DNA of 19,114 bases from an uncultured Phycisphaerales bacterium (lineage in GTDB: Bacteria > Planctomycetota > Phycisphaerae > Sedimentisphaerales > Anaerobacaceae). The stretch covers positions 1 through 19,114 of the forward strand of contig CALEZT010000287.1 of assembly GCA_937927975.1 (NCBI GenBank), given 5' to 3'. The position numbers were made by a program, and so were the translations under genes. The notes beneath the pieces are model-generated. The model ran no database searches. It was not told where the DNA came from and worked only from the letters and a program-made list of their open reading frames with translations. This document shows, piece after piece, positions 6,980-14,668 of the stretch (positions are counted from its first letter, which is position 1; the number at the start of each line of letters is the position of its first letter).

Positions 6980-9900
6980 ATGGATATGGCGGCGGATCGA
7001 TTCCGTGCTGAGAAACCTGGACTGGAGCCGGTGAGAAACAAGTCGGAACTGTTCGATACGGGACTGCCATCGAGCCTGGAAGAGGCGGCGCTTGTGATGT
7101 ACGCCTTGTCGTTCGGGCCGCTGTCCAAGAACGACCTGGCGCGGGCCCTCAAGCAGGTCGGGATGACCATGCGGGACGGCTCCGCCATCACGATCCAGAA
7201 GCTGGCGGCCTGCATACAGCGTCTCAGAGATCGGGGTCAGATCACCGCCATGGGCTCCGACTCGCCCGTCTGCCGGCCGGAGGCCCGCACGACCACGATC
7301 GACGCGGCTCGCAAAAAGGGCTGGCTGCACCGATTCGCCGTGGCAGTTCAGCGGGCGGTGCCCGGCCAGGTCGGCGCCGAAACCTGGGAGTACAAGTGGG
7401 GAAGACGGCGATTCGTCTCATTCTCCCACGCCTGTCGGGACGTATTCCTGGCTTTGGAGTTGGACGATCAGGACCAGATCAAACGTCTGGCGGGACTGTG
7501 CAGCCAGGACGAGCGAATCGGATCCATCGTCAAGGTGCTGGTCGTCGTTTGCATGAATCCGTTCCAGGCCGACTACATGGAACGGCTGCTTCCCCAGTAC
7601 CGCGATCTGCTGCTATCCGAGGGGCTCCACCAGGAAGTGATGCTCCTGAAGCTGAACCATCCCGTCTTCGCATACGCGAGGGATTGGCTTCTGCACAACC
7701 GCCGCCAACTGGACAAGGCCCTCCTGGAACGGTGCGTCGTCCACATGGTGGAACGGGACCTGCTGGCGGGCGACTTTGTCGCGGCCGGAGCCCTCCTGGA
7801 GAGCTTCGCCGATCTGGACATCTGGATCATCCGCGGCATGTTCGAATTGCTCTCGGGCCGCAAGGACGAAGCTCGGTTCGCCTATGAACAAGCCCTCCGA
7901 CGGGCCGGCAAGAGCAAGAACGCTCAGATCGAGTACCTCCGCTGCTTCCCAGCCACTCTGCACACTCTGCTGCTGGTTCAGTCCGATCAGGCCCAGGATC
8001 GCCAGCAAGTTCGGAACTGGATCATGTGGCTCGACTCCAGCAGGATCTACACAGGCTATCGCGATGCGTACACGTTCCTGGCGGAATTGCTCGCATGGCA
8101 TGAAGGCTACGACGTAGCCGCCCACTTGAACGCCGAAGCCCGGTTCTTCCCTGCGACCAATGCCCCTCCGCTGATCCGAGCCAGCAGCCACCTGCTGCAA
8201 CTGCTCTACTGGTTCTACACCTCGCAGACCAAGGCGATGAAGAATCACAAACACACGGTGCTTTCCGGCATCGAGGGTTTCCTGCACGAGTGCGATGCGG
8301 ACGGTGCGAGGTGGGTGGGGATGCAGATCGTCCGCCTGCTCGGCAAGCTCGGCCAGGGGTTGCCGGCCTGCGCCAACGAGGCCGACGCGTTCTTCCGCGA
8401 CGCCCCGGCCAAGGACCTGTCCGAACTGTGGCCCATCAAAGAGATCTGGGAGAGCCGCATCACCGCCCTGGAACAGCTCCTCCACGAGGCGGAAGACGCG
8501 GCCAACCGCCCCACGGACGCCTCCCGACGCCTGGGCTGGAAGCTGCGGGAATGGAAGCACGGAGACCGGATCGAAGTCATCCCGGTCGAGCAGAAACGGA
8601 CCAAGACCGGCGGCTGGACCAAGGGTCGCGAGATCAGCGTCTATCGACTCGCGGAGCTGAACCCGCAGGAGATGGACTATCTGACCGACCAGGACCGAGC
8701 CGCCCTGAGCGGCATTACCGGCCGGCGGGAATATTACGACATGGTTTACCGCCTGGACCCCGGCCTGACGCTGAGGGGCCTGGCGGGACACCCCAACATC
8801 TTCTGGGAGGACCATCCCCACGTCCCGGTCGAAATCGTACAGGGGACGCCCGAGGTACACATCGTGCCCAAGGCCGACAGGCTGTGCATCCGCATGGACC
8901 CCTATCCGGAACCCGGTGTCGGTGCCGACGTCACCAGTATCATCACGAAGGAGGCGCCGACCCGCTTGCGGGTGGTGGTGTTCGAGCCCAAGCACATGCG
9001 AATGGCCGAGATCCTGGGCCCGGACGGCGTATCGATCCCCAAGAACCAGTCGGAGTCGGCGCTCAACCGCCTCCAGGGGCTCTCCAAGCACGTGGCCATC
9101 CAATCGGACGTGGCGTTGGCGGCCGAGGACGCCGAGGTCGTCGAGCCGGACAGCCGGCCGCGGCTCCGCCTGCAACGCCTGGACCAGGGTTTGCGGGCCG
9201 AAATGGTCGTCACCCCGCTGGGCAGCCAGTCGCAGCGGACTTTCACGCCCGGCGTCGGCAATCCGCATCTGGTCGAATTCACCGGGGGAAAGACCCTCCA
9301 GACCCGTCGGGCCCTCCGGGACGAAGCCGATCGCGCCGTCACCGCACTGGAGGCGATCGAACTGGAGGACCAGAACGGGGACTACATCTGGACTCTGGAT
9401 GATCCCGAGATGGCGCTCGGGCTACTCGAAAGGCTCCAGGCGGTGAACGAGGAAACCCTACTGGTCGAGTGGCCCAAGGGCGACCCGATCACCGTGCGGT
9501 CGCTCTCACCCCAGCAGTTCAGGCTCTCGATCCACTCAGCCCAGGACTGGTTCGAAGTCGAGGGCGAGGTCCGCGTGGACGAGAACCTCATGATCCAGAT
9601 GCGGACCCTCCTGGACGAGATCGAAAACAACGACAAGCGGTTCATCGCTTTGGGCAAGGACCAGTACGTCGCCCTCACGAAGCAACTGCGAAAGCAGCTT
9701 CAGTGGCTCGCCACCGGCGGCCAGTTCGCCGGCAAGGGCAACAACCTCCGCGTCCATCCGCTGGCGGCCATCGGCCTGGAGCAGTGGAAGGACGAGATCG
9801 GCGAGTTTCAGGCCGACGCGAAGTTCGACGCGCACATCGACCGGCTTCGGGCAGTCGAGTCCTACCAGCCGACAGTCCCCTCGACCCTACAGGCGGAACT

Positions 9901-11281
9901 GCGTCCATACCAGACGGACGGCTTCACCTGGCTGGCGCGCCTGGCCGAATGGGGCGTCGGCGCGTGCCTGGCCGACGACATGGGCCTGGGCAAGACCATC
10001 GAGGCTCTGGCTCTGATCCTGCACCGAGCCTCCCAGGGCCCGACGCTCGTCGCGGCTCCCACCAGCGTCTGCGCCAACTGGGTCTTCGAGGCCCAGCGGT
10101 TCGCTCCGACCCTGCGACCCATCCGCTTCGGTATCGGCGACCTGGGCCGCCGGGAGGACGTCCTCAAAGCCCTCGGGCCCTTCGATCTGGCGATCTGCTC
10201 CTACACGCTGCTCCAGCAGGAGGCCGAGGCGATGAAGGACGTGAAGTTCGCGACGATCGTCCTGGACGAAGCCCAGGCGATCAAGAACGCCGCAACGAAG
10301 CGGTCGTCGGCCGCGATGAACTTGGGCGGCGGCTTCCGCATGATCTGCACCGGCACGCCCATCGAAAACCGGCTTTCGGAACTCTGGAACCTGTTCCGGT
10401 TCATCAACCCCGGCCTGCTGGGCTCGGAGGAGCGATTCCGCGAGCGGTTCGTCCGGCCCATCGAGGGCGGGCGGGACCCGGTGGCCAGCCACGTGCTCAA
10501 AGCCATCGTCCAGCCCTTCATCCTGCGGCGGACCAAGTCGCAGGTGCTCGAAGACCTGCCGCCCCGGACGGAAGTGATGCGGCTGGTCGAGTTGAGCCCC
10601 GAAGAGCGAGCCCTGCACGAGTCCCTCCGCCAACGCGCCCTGGAGCGGCTCGAAGGGGCTCGGAACATGGGTCCCGGCCAGGCCCACATCCAGGTTCTTG
10701 CGGAACTGATGAAGCTGCGCCGCTGCTGCTGCAATCCGCGTCTCGTGATGCCCAATTGCGGCCTGACCGGCTCCAAGCTCGAGGCCTTCGCCGAACTGGT
10801 GGAGGAATTGATCGACAACCAGCACAAGGCCTTGGTCTTCTCGCAGTTCGTCGACCACCTGACGCTGCTCCGCGAGCACCTGGACAAACAGGGCATCCGC
10901 TATCAGTACCTGGACGGCCAAACCCCCGCCAAGACCCGCCAGCGGCGGATCGACGCCTTCCAGAACGGCGAGGGCGACCTGTTCCTGATCTCGCTCAAGG
11001 CCGGCGGCCTGGGCCTGAACCTGACCGCCGCGGACTACGTGATCCACATGGACCCCTGGTGGAACCCCGCGGTCGAAGACCAGGCCAGCGACCGGGCCCA
11101 CCGCATCGGCCAGACCCGCCCGGTCACCATCTACCGCCTCGTCGCGGCCGAGACCATCGAGGAGAAGATCGTCCAGCTCCACCACGCCAAGCGCGACCTG
11201 GCAGACTCGCTCCTCGAAGGCACGGACACCGCCCACGCGCTGACCGCCGACGAGCTGATCGACCTGTTGCGAAACCGCTGA
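6980..11281 (+). CDS. Large SNF2/Swi2-family ATPase (superfamily 2 helicase-like)
   Basis: The 1433-residue product has a complete SNF2 motor in its last 450 residues. Visible motifs are LRPYQTDGFTWLARL (Q-motif region), DDMGLGKT (999-1006, Walker A), DEAQ (1096-1099, Walker B), TGTPIENRLSELW (motif III region), SQFVDHL and QASDRAHRIGQ (1368-1378, motif VI). It should be an ATP-driven double-stranded DNA translocase; bacterial relatives such as RapA act on RNA polymerase, but the substrate here is unknown. The first 980 residues have no family I can name: a winged-helix-like start (about 28-90), a helix-rich, repeat-like part (about 130-480), then a mixed region. GGAGGT at 6965-6970 sits 9 nt before the ATG, fixing the start. 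The last 49 codons (with stop) are duplicated downstream at 11964-12110, beyond the toxin-antitoxin pair. Codon use is strongly GC-rich, like the enzyme operon upstream. Confidence 0.92.
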   Translation: MDMAADRFRAEKPGLEPVRNKSELFDTGLPSSLEEAALVMYALSFGPLSKNDLARALKQVGMTMRDGSAITIQKLAACIQRLRDRGQITAMGSDSPVCRPEARTTTIDAARKKGWLHRFAVAVQRAVPGQVGAETWEYKWGRRRFVSFSHACRDVFLALELDDQDQIKRLAGLCSQDERIGSIVKVLVVVCMNPFQADYMERLLPQYRDLLLSEGLHQEVMLLKLNHPVFAYARDWLLHNRRQLDKALLERCVVHMVERDLLAGDFVAAGALLESFADLDIWIIRGMFELLSGRKDEARFAYEQALRRAGKSKNAQIEYLRCFPATLHTLLLVQSDQAQDRQQVRNWIMWLDSSRIYTGYRDAYTFLAELLAWHEGYDVAAHLNAEARFFPATNAPPLIRASSHLLQLLYWFYTSQTKAMKNHKHTVLSGIEGFLHECDADGARWVGMQIVRLLGKLGQGLPACANEADAFFRDAPAKDLSELWPIKEIWESRITALEQLLHEAEDAANRPTDASRRLGWKLREWKHGDRIEVIPVEQKRTKTGGWTKGREISVYRLAELNPQEMDYLTDQDRAALSGITGRREYYDMVYRLDPGLTLRGLAGHPNIFWEDHPHVPVEIVQGTPEVHIVPKADRLCIRMDPYPEPGVGADVTSIITKEAPTRLRVVVFEPKHMRMAEILGPDGVSIPKNQSESALNRLQGLSKHVAIQSDVALAAEDAEVVEPDSRPRLRLQRLDQGLRAEMVVTPLGSQSQRTFTPGVGNPHLVEFTGGKTLQTRRALRDEADRAVTALEAIELEDQNGDYIWTLDDPEMALGLLERLQAVNEETLLVEWPKGDPITVRSLSPQQFRLSIHSAQDWFEVEGEVRVDENLMIQMRTLLDEIENNDKRFIALGKDQYVALTKQLRKQLQWLATGGQFAGKGNNLRVHPLAAIGLEQWKDEIGEFQADAKFDAHIDRLRAVESYQPTVPSTLQAELRPYQTDGFTWLARLAEWGVGACLADDMGLGKTIEALALILHRASQGPTLVAAPTSVCANWVFEAQRFAPTLRPIRFGIGDLGRREDVLKALGPFDLAICSYTLLQQEAEAMKDVKFATIVLDEAQAIKNAATKRSSAAMNLGGGFRMICTGTPIENRLSELWNLFRFINPGLLGSEERFRERFVRPIEGGRDPVASHVLKAIVQPFILRRTKSQVLEDLPPRTEVMRLVELSPEERALHESLRQRALERLEGARNMGPGQAHIQVLAELMKLRRCCCNPRLVMPNCGLTGSKLEAFAELVEELIDNQHKALVFSQFVDHLTLLREHLDKQGIRYQYLDGQTPAKTRQRRIDAFQNGEGDLFLISLKAGGLGLNLTAADYVIHMDPWWNPAVEDQASDRAHRIGQTRPVTIYRLVAAETIEEKIVQLHHAKRDLADSLLEGTDTAHALTADELIDLLRNR
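11135..11281 (+). repeat. Left copy of a 147-bp direct repeat (3' end of the SNF2 gene)
   Basis: The last 49 codons of the SNF2 gene, including its stop, recur at 11964-12110. By hand count about 123 of 147 bases match and 18 of the 24 differences are at third codon positions. The two copies enclose the toxin-antitoxin pair. Similarity stops abruptly upstream of the arginine codon at 11135. Confidence 0.85.
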
Positions 11282-11310
11282 CGACGACTGGCAGGCACAG
11301 GACGCCGGTG

Positions 11311-11339
11311 TTGACATCAGGCGGAATCTCGGGCAGAAT
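11311..11339 (+). promoter_or_regulatory. Promoter of the toxin-antitoxin operon, probably giving a leaderless transcript
   Basis: A perfect TTGACA (11311-11316) is followed after 17 nt by CAGAAT (11334-11339; four of six). The expected start of transcription, about 7 nt past the -10 box, coincides with the ATG at 11347, and no ribosome site precedes that ATG. The toxin gene may therefore be translated from a leaderless message. The promoter lies within 60 nt of the SNF2 stop. Confidence 0.5.
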
Positions 11340-11346
11340 CGCGAGC

Positions 11347-11637
11347 ATGAGGATCACCGGAGTCATCTGGCTGGATTCGGTCGTCGAGAAGATCGACACG
11401 AAGCATGGCGTCTTGCGAGAAGAAGTCAAGCAGGTGGTTCAGAATCCCGCCACGATGTTTCGCTTCGTGGAGAATGGGCATCGTCGCGGCGAGAATGTGT
11501 ACGCCGCACTCGGGCAATCCGAAACAGGCAGGTATCTGATTGTATTCTTCGTTCACAAACCGGACCACCGAATTCTGATTCTGACAGCCCGCGATATGAC
11601 CATCGCGGAAAGAAGACGCTATGAAAAGAAAAGATGA
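11347..11637 (+). CDS. BrnT-family toxin (predicted ribonuclease)
   Basis: This 96-residue protein resembles the BrnT toxins of type II systems, RelE-fold ribonucleases that stop translation and are neutralised by a DNA-binding partner. The family pattern is visible: VIWLDSVVEKIDTKHGVLR at the N-terminus, RFVENGHRRGENVYAALG in the middle and HRILILTARDMTIAERRRYE at the end, where the last stretch corresponds to the conserved arginine/Tyr-containing C-terminal block. BrnT genes normally precede their antitoxin gene, as here. Its last 17 nt overlap the start of the antitoxin gene, which implies translational coupling. GC content is lower than in the flanking genes (47% in one line counted, 11581-11640), consistent with transfer. 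A GTG at 11308 is in frame but overlaps the -35 box, so ATG 11347 is preferred. Confidence 0.8.
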   Translation: MRITGVIWLDSVVEKIDTKHGVLREEVKQVVQNPATMFRFVENGHRRGENVYAALGQSETGRYLIVFFVHKPDHRILILTARDMTIAERRRYEKKR

Positions 11638-11926
11638 TAGAAAAAGAGCTGTTGCCAGGAAGAGCAGCGTCTCCAAGGCCGGGACGTATGCGGAAATGGG
11701 AGACTTCTGGGATGAGCACGACCTGTCGGAACACTGGAGTGCGACCCGCTCGGTGAGAACCGATGTGAACCTGGAATCGGAGGAGTCCTTGTACCGCGTT
11801 GAGAAGGGACTCTCGGAGAGTATTCAGCGTGCTGCCAGGAAAAGGGGTGTCTCGCCCCATACTCTGGTTAACCTATGGCTCCAGGAGAAGATCCAGAAGC
11901 TCAAAGCCACGAGCAACCGTGGATGA
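11621..11926 (+). CDS. CopG-type antitoxin paired with the BrnT-like toxin
   Basis: The product has 101 residues. A basic N-terminus is followed by TYAEMGDFWDEHDLSEHW, the hallmark of the CopG_antitoxin family of type II systems, which is expected to wrap the toxin. The C-terminal part, VRTDVNLESEESLYRVEKGL then RAARKRGVSPHTLVNLWLQE, fits a ribbon-helix-helix DNA-binding domain that would bind the operon promoter and repress it. The order here, toxin-binding region first and DNA-binding region last, matches what is known of BrnA-like antitoxins. The start overlaps the toxin gene by 17 nt, and a weak purine-rich stretch (GGAAAGAAG) lies just upstream. Relative to classic BrnA this member carries the FWDxHD motif, so the pair may be a BrnT/CopG hybrid type. 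Confidence 0.8.
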   Translation: MKRKDDRKRAVARKSSVSKAGTYAEMGDFWDEHDLSEHWSATRSVRTDVNLESEESLYRVEKGLSESIQRAARKRGVSPHTLVNLWLQEKIQKLKATSNRG

Positions 11927-11963
11927 CGGAACGCGCCGCGCTGAGTCGCCTGACGACTGCCCT

Positions 11964-12110
11964 CGGCTCGTCGCAGCGGACACGATCGAGGAAAGGATCG
12001 TCCAGCTCCACCACGCCGAACGCGACCCGGCGGACTCCCTCCTGGAAGGCACGGACACCGCCCACACCCTCACGGCCGACGAGCTGATCGATCTGCTGCG
12101 GAATCGGTAG
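11964..12110 (+). pseudogene. SNF2 C-terminal fragment (right copy of the direct repeat)
   Basis: Forty-eight codons plus a TAG stop encode RLVAADTIEERIVQLHHAER then DPADSLLEGTDTAHTLTADE and LIDLLRNR. This differs from the end of the intact SNF2 protein at 5 of 48 residues. No start codon, ATPase motif or ribosome site belongs to it, so it is not a functional gene. Because most of its differences are silent, it must have diverged while still coding. It is therefore either the tail of a second SNF2 paralogue that has been largely deleted, or the original gene end displaced by an insertion that supplied a new one. The TAG replaces the TGA of the intact gene. It starts 37 nt after the antitoxin stop. 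Confidence 0.85.
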
Positions 12111-12158
12111 CGAGAAACTGAGGACGGACTTCGCCTTGGGGCTGTTCTCTGTCGGGAC

Positions 12159-12923
12159 CTAATCCGAACAGTCTTCCGTATCAAATCCCGGCCGGCGGAA
12201 GGATCGGGCGTTGGGGAAGGCGGCTTCGGCCTGTCGGATGAGTCGCTTGAGCGTGCCCATCGCGAAGATCGCGTCCTCGTGGTCGGGGAAGTGCTTCAGC
12301 AGGGTTGCCCAAGCCGCGATGGATCGCTCAATGCCGAGGATCGCGACTTTGGCCGACCCATTGGCGTCGTCCTGCATGTCCTCCATGTCCTCCATCGAGG
12401 CGCGAATCGCGCTGCCGGCCGCCCGGCAAAGCTTGACCCAGATCTGATGCTGATACCAGCGGATCACGTCGAGACAGTCGCGAAGGGTCGCTCCGTTGTC
12501 CCCCGTCTCTCCGCGGGGAACGTCGCCCACGAGTCCTTCGTGCGATCGAAGCCATTGCTCGACCACGTCGATGTACCGCATGGCGGTCCGCCTGAACGGC
12601 TGCGAGTGGGCCGTCTCGTGGATCTGGTCCTCTTCGCGAAGGGACTCGTCGAAGTCCTCCTCGTCGATGTCGAGATCCATCGTCTCGGCCGCCTCATCGA
12701 GCCTCCCGATCGTGGCGTCGAAGGTCTCGCCGAGCTTGTCCCAGAAGGCCTCGTTCTCCACGTCGCGCGATTCGCTGTCGCCGAACGGTTCCTCCTGCGC
12801 CAGCGCGTAGTTCATGCACCGGCCGGTGAACGGGCATCGCTCGCACCACTGGTCGCAGTAGTTGTAGATCCCGGGGATGAATCTCGGGTCTCTCGCCAGT
12901 TCTTCCATTCGTTCGGAGTCCAT
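12159..12923 (-). CDS. Acidic conserved hypothetical protein with a four-cysteine cluster
   Basis: The 254-residue product carries YNYCDQWCERCPFTGRCMNY near its N-terminus (about residues 18-37), a C-x3-C-x2-C-x5-C cluster that could hold zinc or an iron-sulfur cluster; the metal is inference. The rest is helical and very acidic (DLDIDEEDFDESLREEDQ, MEDMEDMQDD), with tryptophan-containing helices. I recall similar CPFT-motif proteins in other environmental bacteria but know of no assigned function. The frame is open much further upstream, through the aminotransferase gene on the other strand, but the ATG at 12923 is chosen because GGGAGG lies about 10 nt before it, a good promoter precedes it and the protein-like composition starts there. 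It is divergent from the aminotransferase gene, with a 312-nt shared region between them. Confidence 0.75.
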   Translation of the reverse strand: MDSERMEELARDPRFIPGIYNYCDQWCERCPFTGRCMNYALAQEEPFGDSESRDVENEAFWDKLGETFDATIGRLDEAAETMDLDIDEEDFDESLREEDQIHETAHSQPFRRTAMRYIDVVEQWLRSHEGLVGDVPRGETGDNGATLRDCLDVIRWYQHQIWVKLCRAAGSAIRASMEDMEDMQDDANGSAKVAILGIERSIAAWATLLKHFPDHEDAIFAMGTLKRLIRQAEAAFPNARSFRRPGFDTEDCSD

Positions 12924-12976
12924 ATGCCCAACGCCTCCCACAGGATCCGCACTTTGCGACATCGCTGCCGGTCGCG

Positions 12977-13005
12977 AATATACCTTACGGCAACTCGCGA
13001 CACAA
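12977..13005 (-). promoter_or_regulatory. Promoter for the four-cysteine protein gene
   Basis: On the minus strand TTGTGT (13005-13000) and TATATT (12982-12977) are spaced by 17 nt; the -10 box matches at five of six bases. The transcript would start near 12970, about 47 nt before the ATG. Together with the opposite promoter at 13133-13162 this accounts for the 312-nt intergenic region, in which I see no further gene. Confidence 0.5.
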
Positions 13006-13132
13006 TACGGCATGGTTTCTCGCCGGAATAACTGTTGGCGAGAGGTCGCTCCGGCCGAAGGAAAGTAGTGGCAATTAGTGGGCAGGCCCCTCTCACAATT
13101 TGGGAAAAATGGCACAATTCGGCCGAGTGGGA

Positions 13133-13162
13133 TTGTGGGGCTTGCGGAAGGTGTGATAGAAT
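13133..13162 (+). promoter_or_regulatory. Extended -10 promoter for the aminotransferase gene
   Basis: TGATAGAAT (13154-13162) is an extended -10 element (TGn plus a five-of-six hexamer), with a weak TTGTGG (13133-13138) 18 nt upstream. Transcription would begin near 13169, giving a leader of about 67 nt. Two CACAATT copies (13094-13100, 13113-13119) and one ATTGTG (13132-13137) lie just upstream and could be regulator sites. Confidence 0.5.
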
Positions 13163-13235
13163 GCGTGGTTATGTCGGCCCGCTCGGGAGGTTCGAGCGAC
13201 CGGTGAGAAGAAATGCAGGGTTGCAGGTTCTGACT

Positions 13236-14474
13236 ATGAAAAAAGGCACCAACAACGAGGAATATGTCATCAAGCCGGCGGAGCGGGTCATGCGTCTGCC
13301 GCCGTACCTGTTCGGACGTCTGAATGCCATGCGGCACGCCCGCCGGCAGAAAGGCGAAGACATCATCGACCTGGGCATGGGCAACCCGATGGACCCGGCC
13401 CCCGAGATCGTGATCGAGAAGCTCTGCGAGGCCGCCAAGGACCCGCGGAACCATCGCTACAGCGCGTCCAAGGGCATCAAGAACCTCCGCGGCGAGATGG
13501 CCAAGAAGTACGCCCGCAAGTGGGGCGTGGATCTCGATCCGGACACCGAGGTCCTCGCCTGCATCGGGTCGAAAGAGGGCTTCAGCCACATGTGCCTGGC
13601 CCTGCTCGGACCGGGCGATACCGCCGTCGTGCCCGACCCGGCCTTCCCCATTCACAACTACGGCGTCATCCTGGCCGGGGCCAACGTCATCACGATCCCG
13701 CTGGGCAACGATCAGGCGTTCCTCGACACCATCGCGATGGTGTGCGAGCGTCTGTTCCCCAAGCCCAAGCTGCTGATCCTGAACTACCCGCACAACCCGA
13801 CCGCCATGACGGTCGATCCGGGCTTCTTTGAACCGGTGGTCGATCTGGCCAAGCACTTCAAGTTCCAGGTCATCCACGACTTCGCTTACGGCGAGACACT
13901 CTTCGACGGCTACAAGGCCCCCAGCTTTCTGGCGACCAAGGGTGCCAAGGACGTCGGCGTCGAGTTCACCACGATGAGCAAGCCCTACAGCATGGCGGGC
14001 TTCCGCGTCGGGTTCGTCGCCGGCAATAAACAGATGGTCGATTACCTGGCCACGATCAAGGGCTACTACGACTACGGCATCTTCCAAGCGATTCAGATCG
14101 CAGGCATCATCGCGATGCGCCACTGCGACAAGGAGATCGACGCCCAAAACGCCAAGTACCAGATCCGCCGGGACGTCGTTTGCGACGGGCTCCAGCGGCT
14201 CGGTTGGCAGGTCGAGAAGCCCCGCGCCAGCATGTTCGTTTGGGCCAAGGCCGCCGAGGAGCACCTCAACGGCAAGGGCACGATCGACTACGCCATGGAC
14301 CTCATGGAGCACGCGGAGGTCGCGATCAGTCCCGGCCGGGCCTTCGGCGAGAACGGCGAAGGCTACTTCCGCATCGCGCTGGTCGAGAACGAGCAGCGTC
14401 TCCGCCAGGCGATCCGCAACATCAGCCGGTACGTCCAGCAGAAGCCCGTCCGCAAGGCCCGAGCCACGAAATAG
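13236..14474 (+). CDS. alaC: Class I PLP-dependent aminotransferase, AlaC-type alanine transaminase
   Basis: The 412-residue length equals that of E. coli AlaC, and the sequence follows it closely in blocks I can recall: RLPPYLF, GEDIIDLGMGNPMD, IGSKEGFSHMCLALLGPGDT, PDPAFPIHNYGVILAGANV, VEFTTMSKPYSMAGFRVGF, IKGYYDYGIFQ and IALVENEQRLRQAIR. Lys249 in SKPYSMAGFR should bind pyridoxal phosphate, and NYPHNPTA and the FRIAL arginine are the usual cofactor and carboxylate contacts. The expected reaction is reversible transfer of the amino group between alanine/pyruvate and glutamate/2-oxoglutarate in the cytoplasm. A related activity, such as LL-diaminopimelate aminotransferase (DapL), cannot be excluded from sequence alone. 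ATG 13236 is the first start that keeps family length; the ribosome site is weak (GCAGG/AGGTT). A lysine/arginine-rich tail follows the domain. A palindromic repeat, possibly a transcript end, lies 22 nt after the stop. Confidence 0.82.
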   Translation: MKKGTNNEEYVIKPAERVMRLPPYLFGRLNAMRHARRQKGEDIIDLGMGNPMDPAPEIVIEKLCEAAKDPRNHRYSASKGIKNLRGEMAKKYARKWGVDLDPDTEVLACIGSKEGFSHMCLALLGPGDTAVVPDPAFPIHNYGVILAGANVITIPLGNDQAFLDTIAMVCERLFPKPKLLILNYPHNPTAMTVDPGFFEPVVDLAKHFKFQVIHDFAYGETLFDGYKAPSFLATKGAKDVGVEFTTMSKPYSMAGFRVGFVAGNKQMVDYLATIKGYYDYGIFQAIQIAGIIAMRHCDKEIDAQNAKYQIRRDVVCDGLQRLGWQVEKPRASMFVWAKAAEEHLNGKGTIDYAMDLMEHAEVAISPGRAFGENGEGYFRIALVENEQRLRQAIRNISRYVQQKPVRKARATK

Positions 14475-14496
14475 CCGCTCGCACAAGCAAAGCGCG

Positions 14497-14565
14497 TCCC
14501 ATCAGTCCCATTCGTCCTATCTGTCCCAATAGGACGAATGGGACAGATAGGACGAATAGGACCAC
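14497..14565. repeat. 9-bp-period repeat arranged as a palindrome
   Basis: Four 9-base units (TCCCATCAG, TCCCATTCG, TCCTATCTG, TCCCAATAG; 14497-14532) run into four of the complementary type (TAGGACGAA, TGGGACAGA, TAGGACGAA, TAGGACCAC; 14530-14565). The inner units form a perfect 16-bp stem (14505-14520 with 14529-14544) around an 8-nt loop. No T-run follows, so an intrinsic terminator is doubtful; a dispersed REP-like repeat or transcript stabiliser is possible. Confidence 0.8.
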
Positions 14566-14586
14566 CCTCCGCCGGCCTGTCCCCTC

Positions 14587-14615
14587 TTGCACAATCCGCC
14601 GGGACGTGCTGTAAT
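14587..14615 (+). promoter_or_regulatory. Promoter for the beta-helix protein gene
   Basis: TTGCAC (14587-14592) and TGTAAT (14610-14615; five of six) are spaced by 17 nt. The transcript would begin near 14622, about 47 nt before the ATG at 14669. It lies just after the palindromic repeat, so this gene can be read independently of the aminotransferase gene. Confidence 0.45.
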
Positions 14616-14668
14616 CGTGCTTTCGATGAACCGGTTCCCCACTCCAAAACCGATTGCGAGGGCATGAC

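Noticed and set aside
9469..11346. Plus-strand extension of the toxin frame back into the SNF2 gene (722-residue open frame)
   Set aside because: It is a high-GC shadow frame over the SNF2 motor; the real product begins at ATG 11347.
12924..14486. Upstream extension of the four-cysteine protein frame to 775 residues
   Set aside because: This part lies antisense to the intact aminotransferase gene and has no homology; promoter, ribosome site and composition support the ATG at 12923.
14497..14565. CRISPR array
   Set aside because: The repeats are 9 bp and contiguous with no unique spacers.
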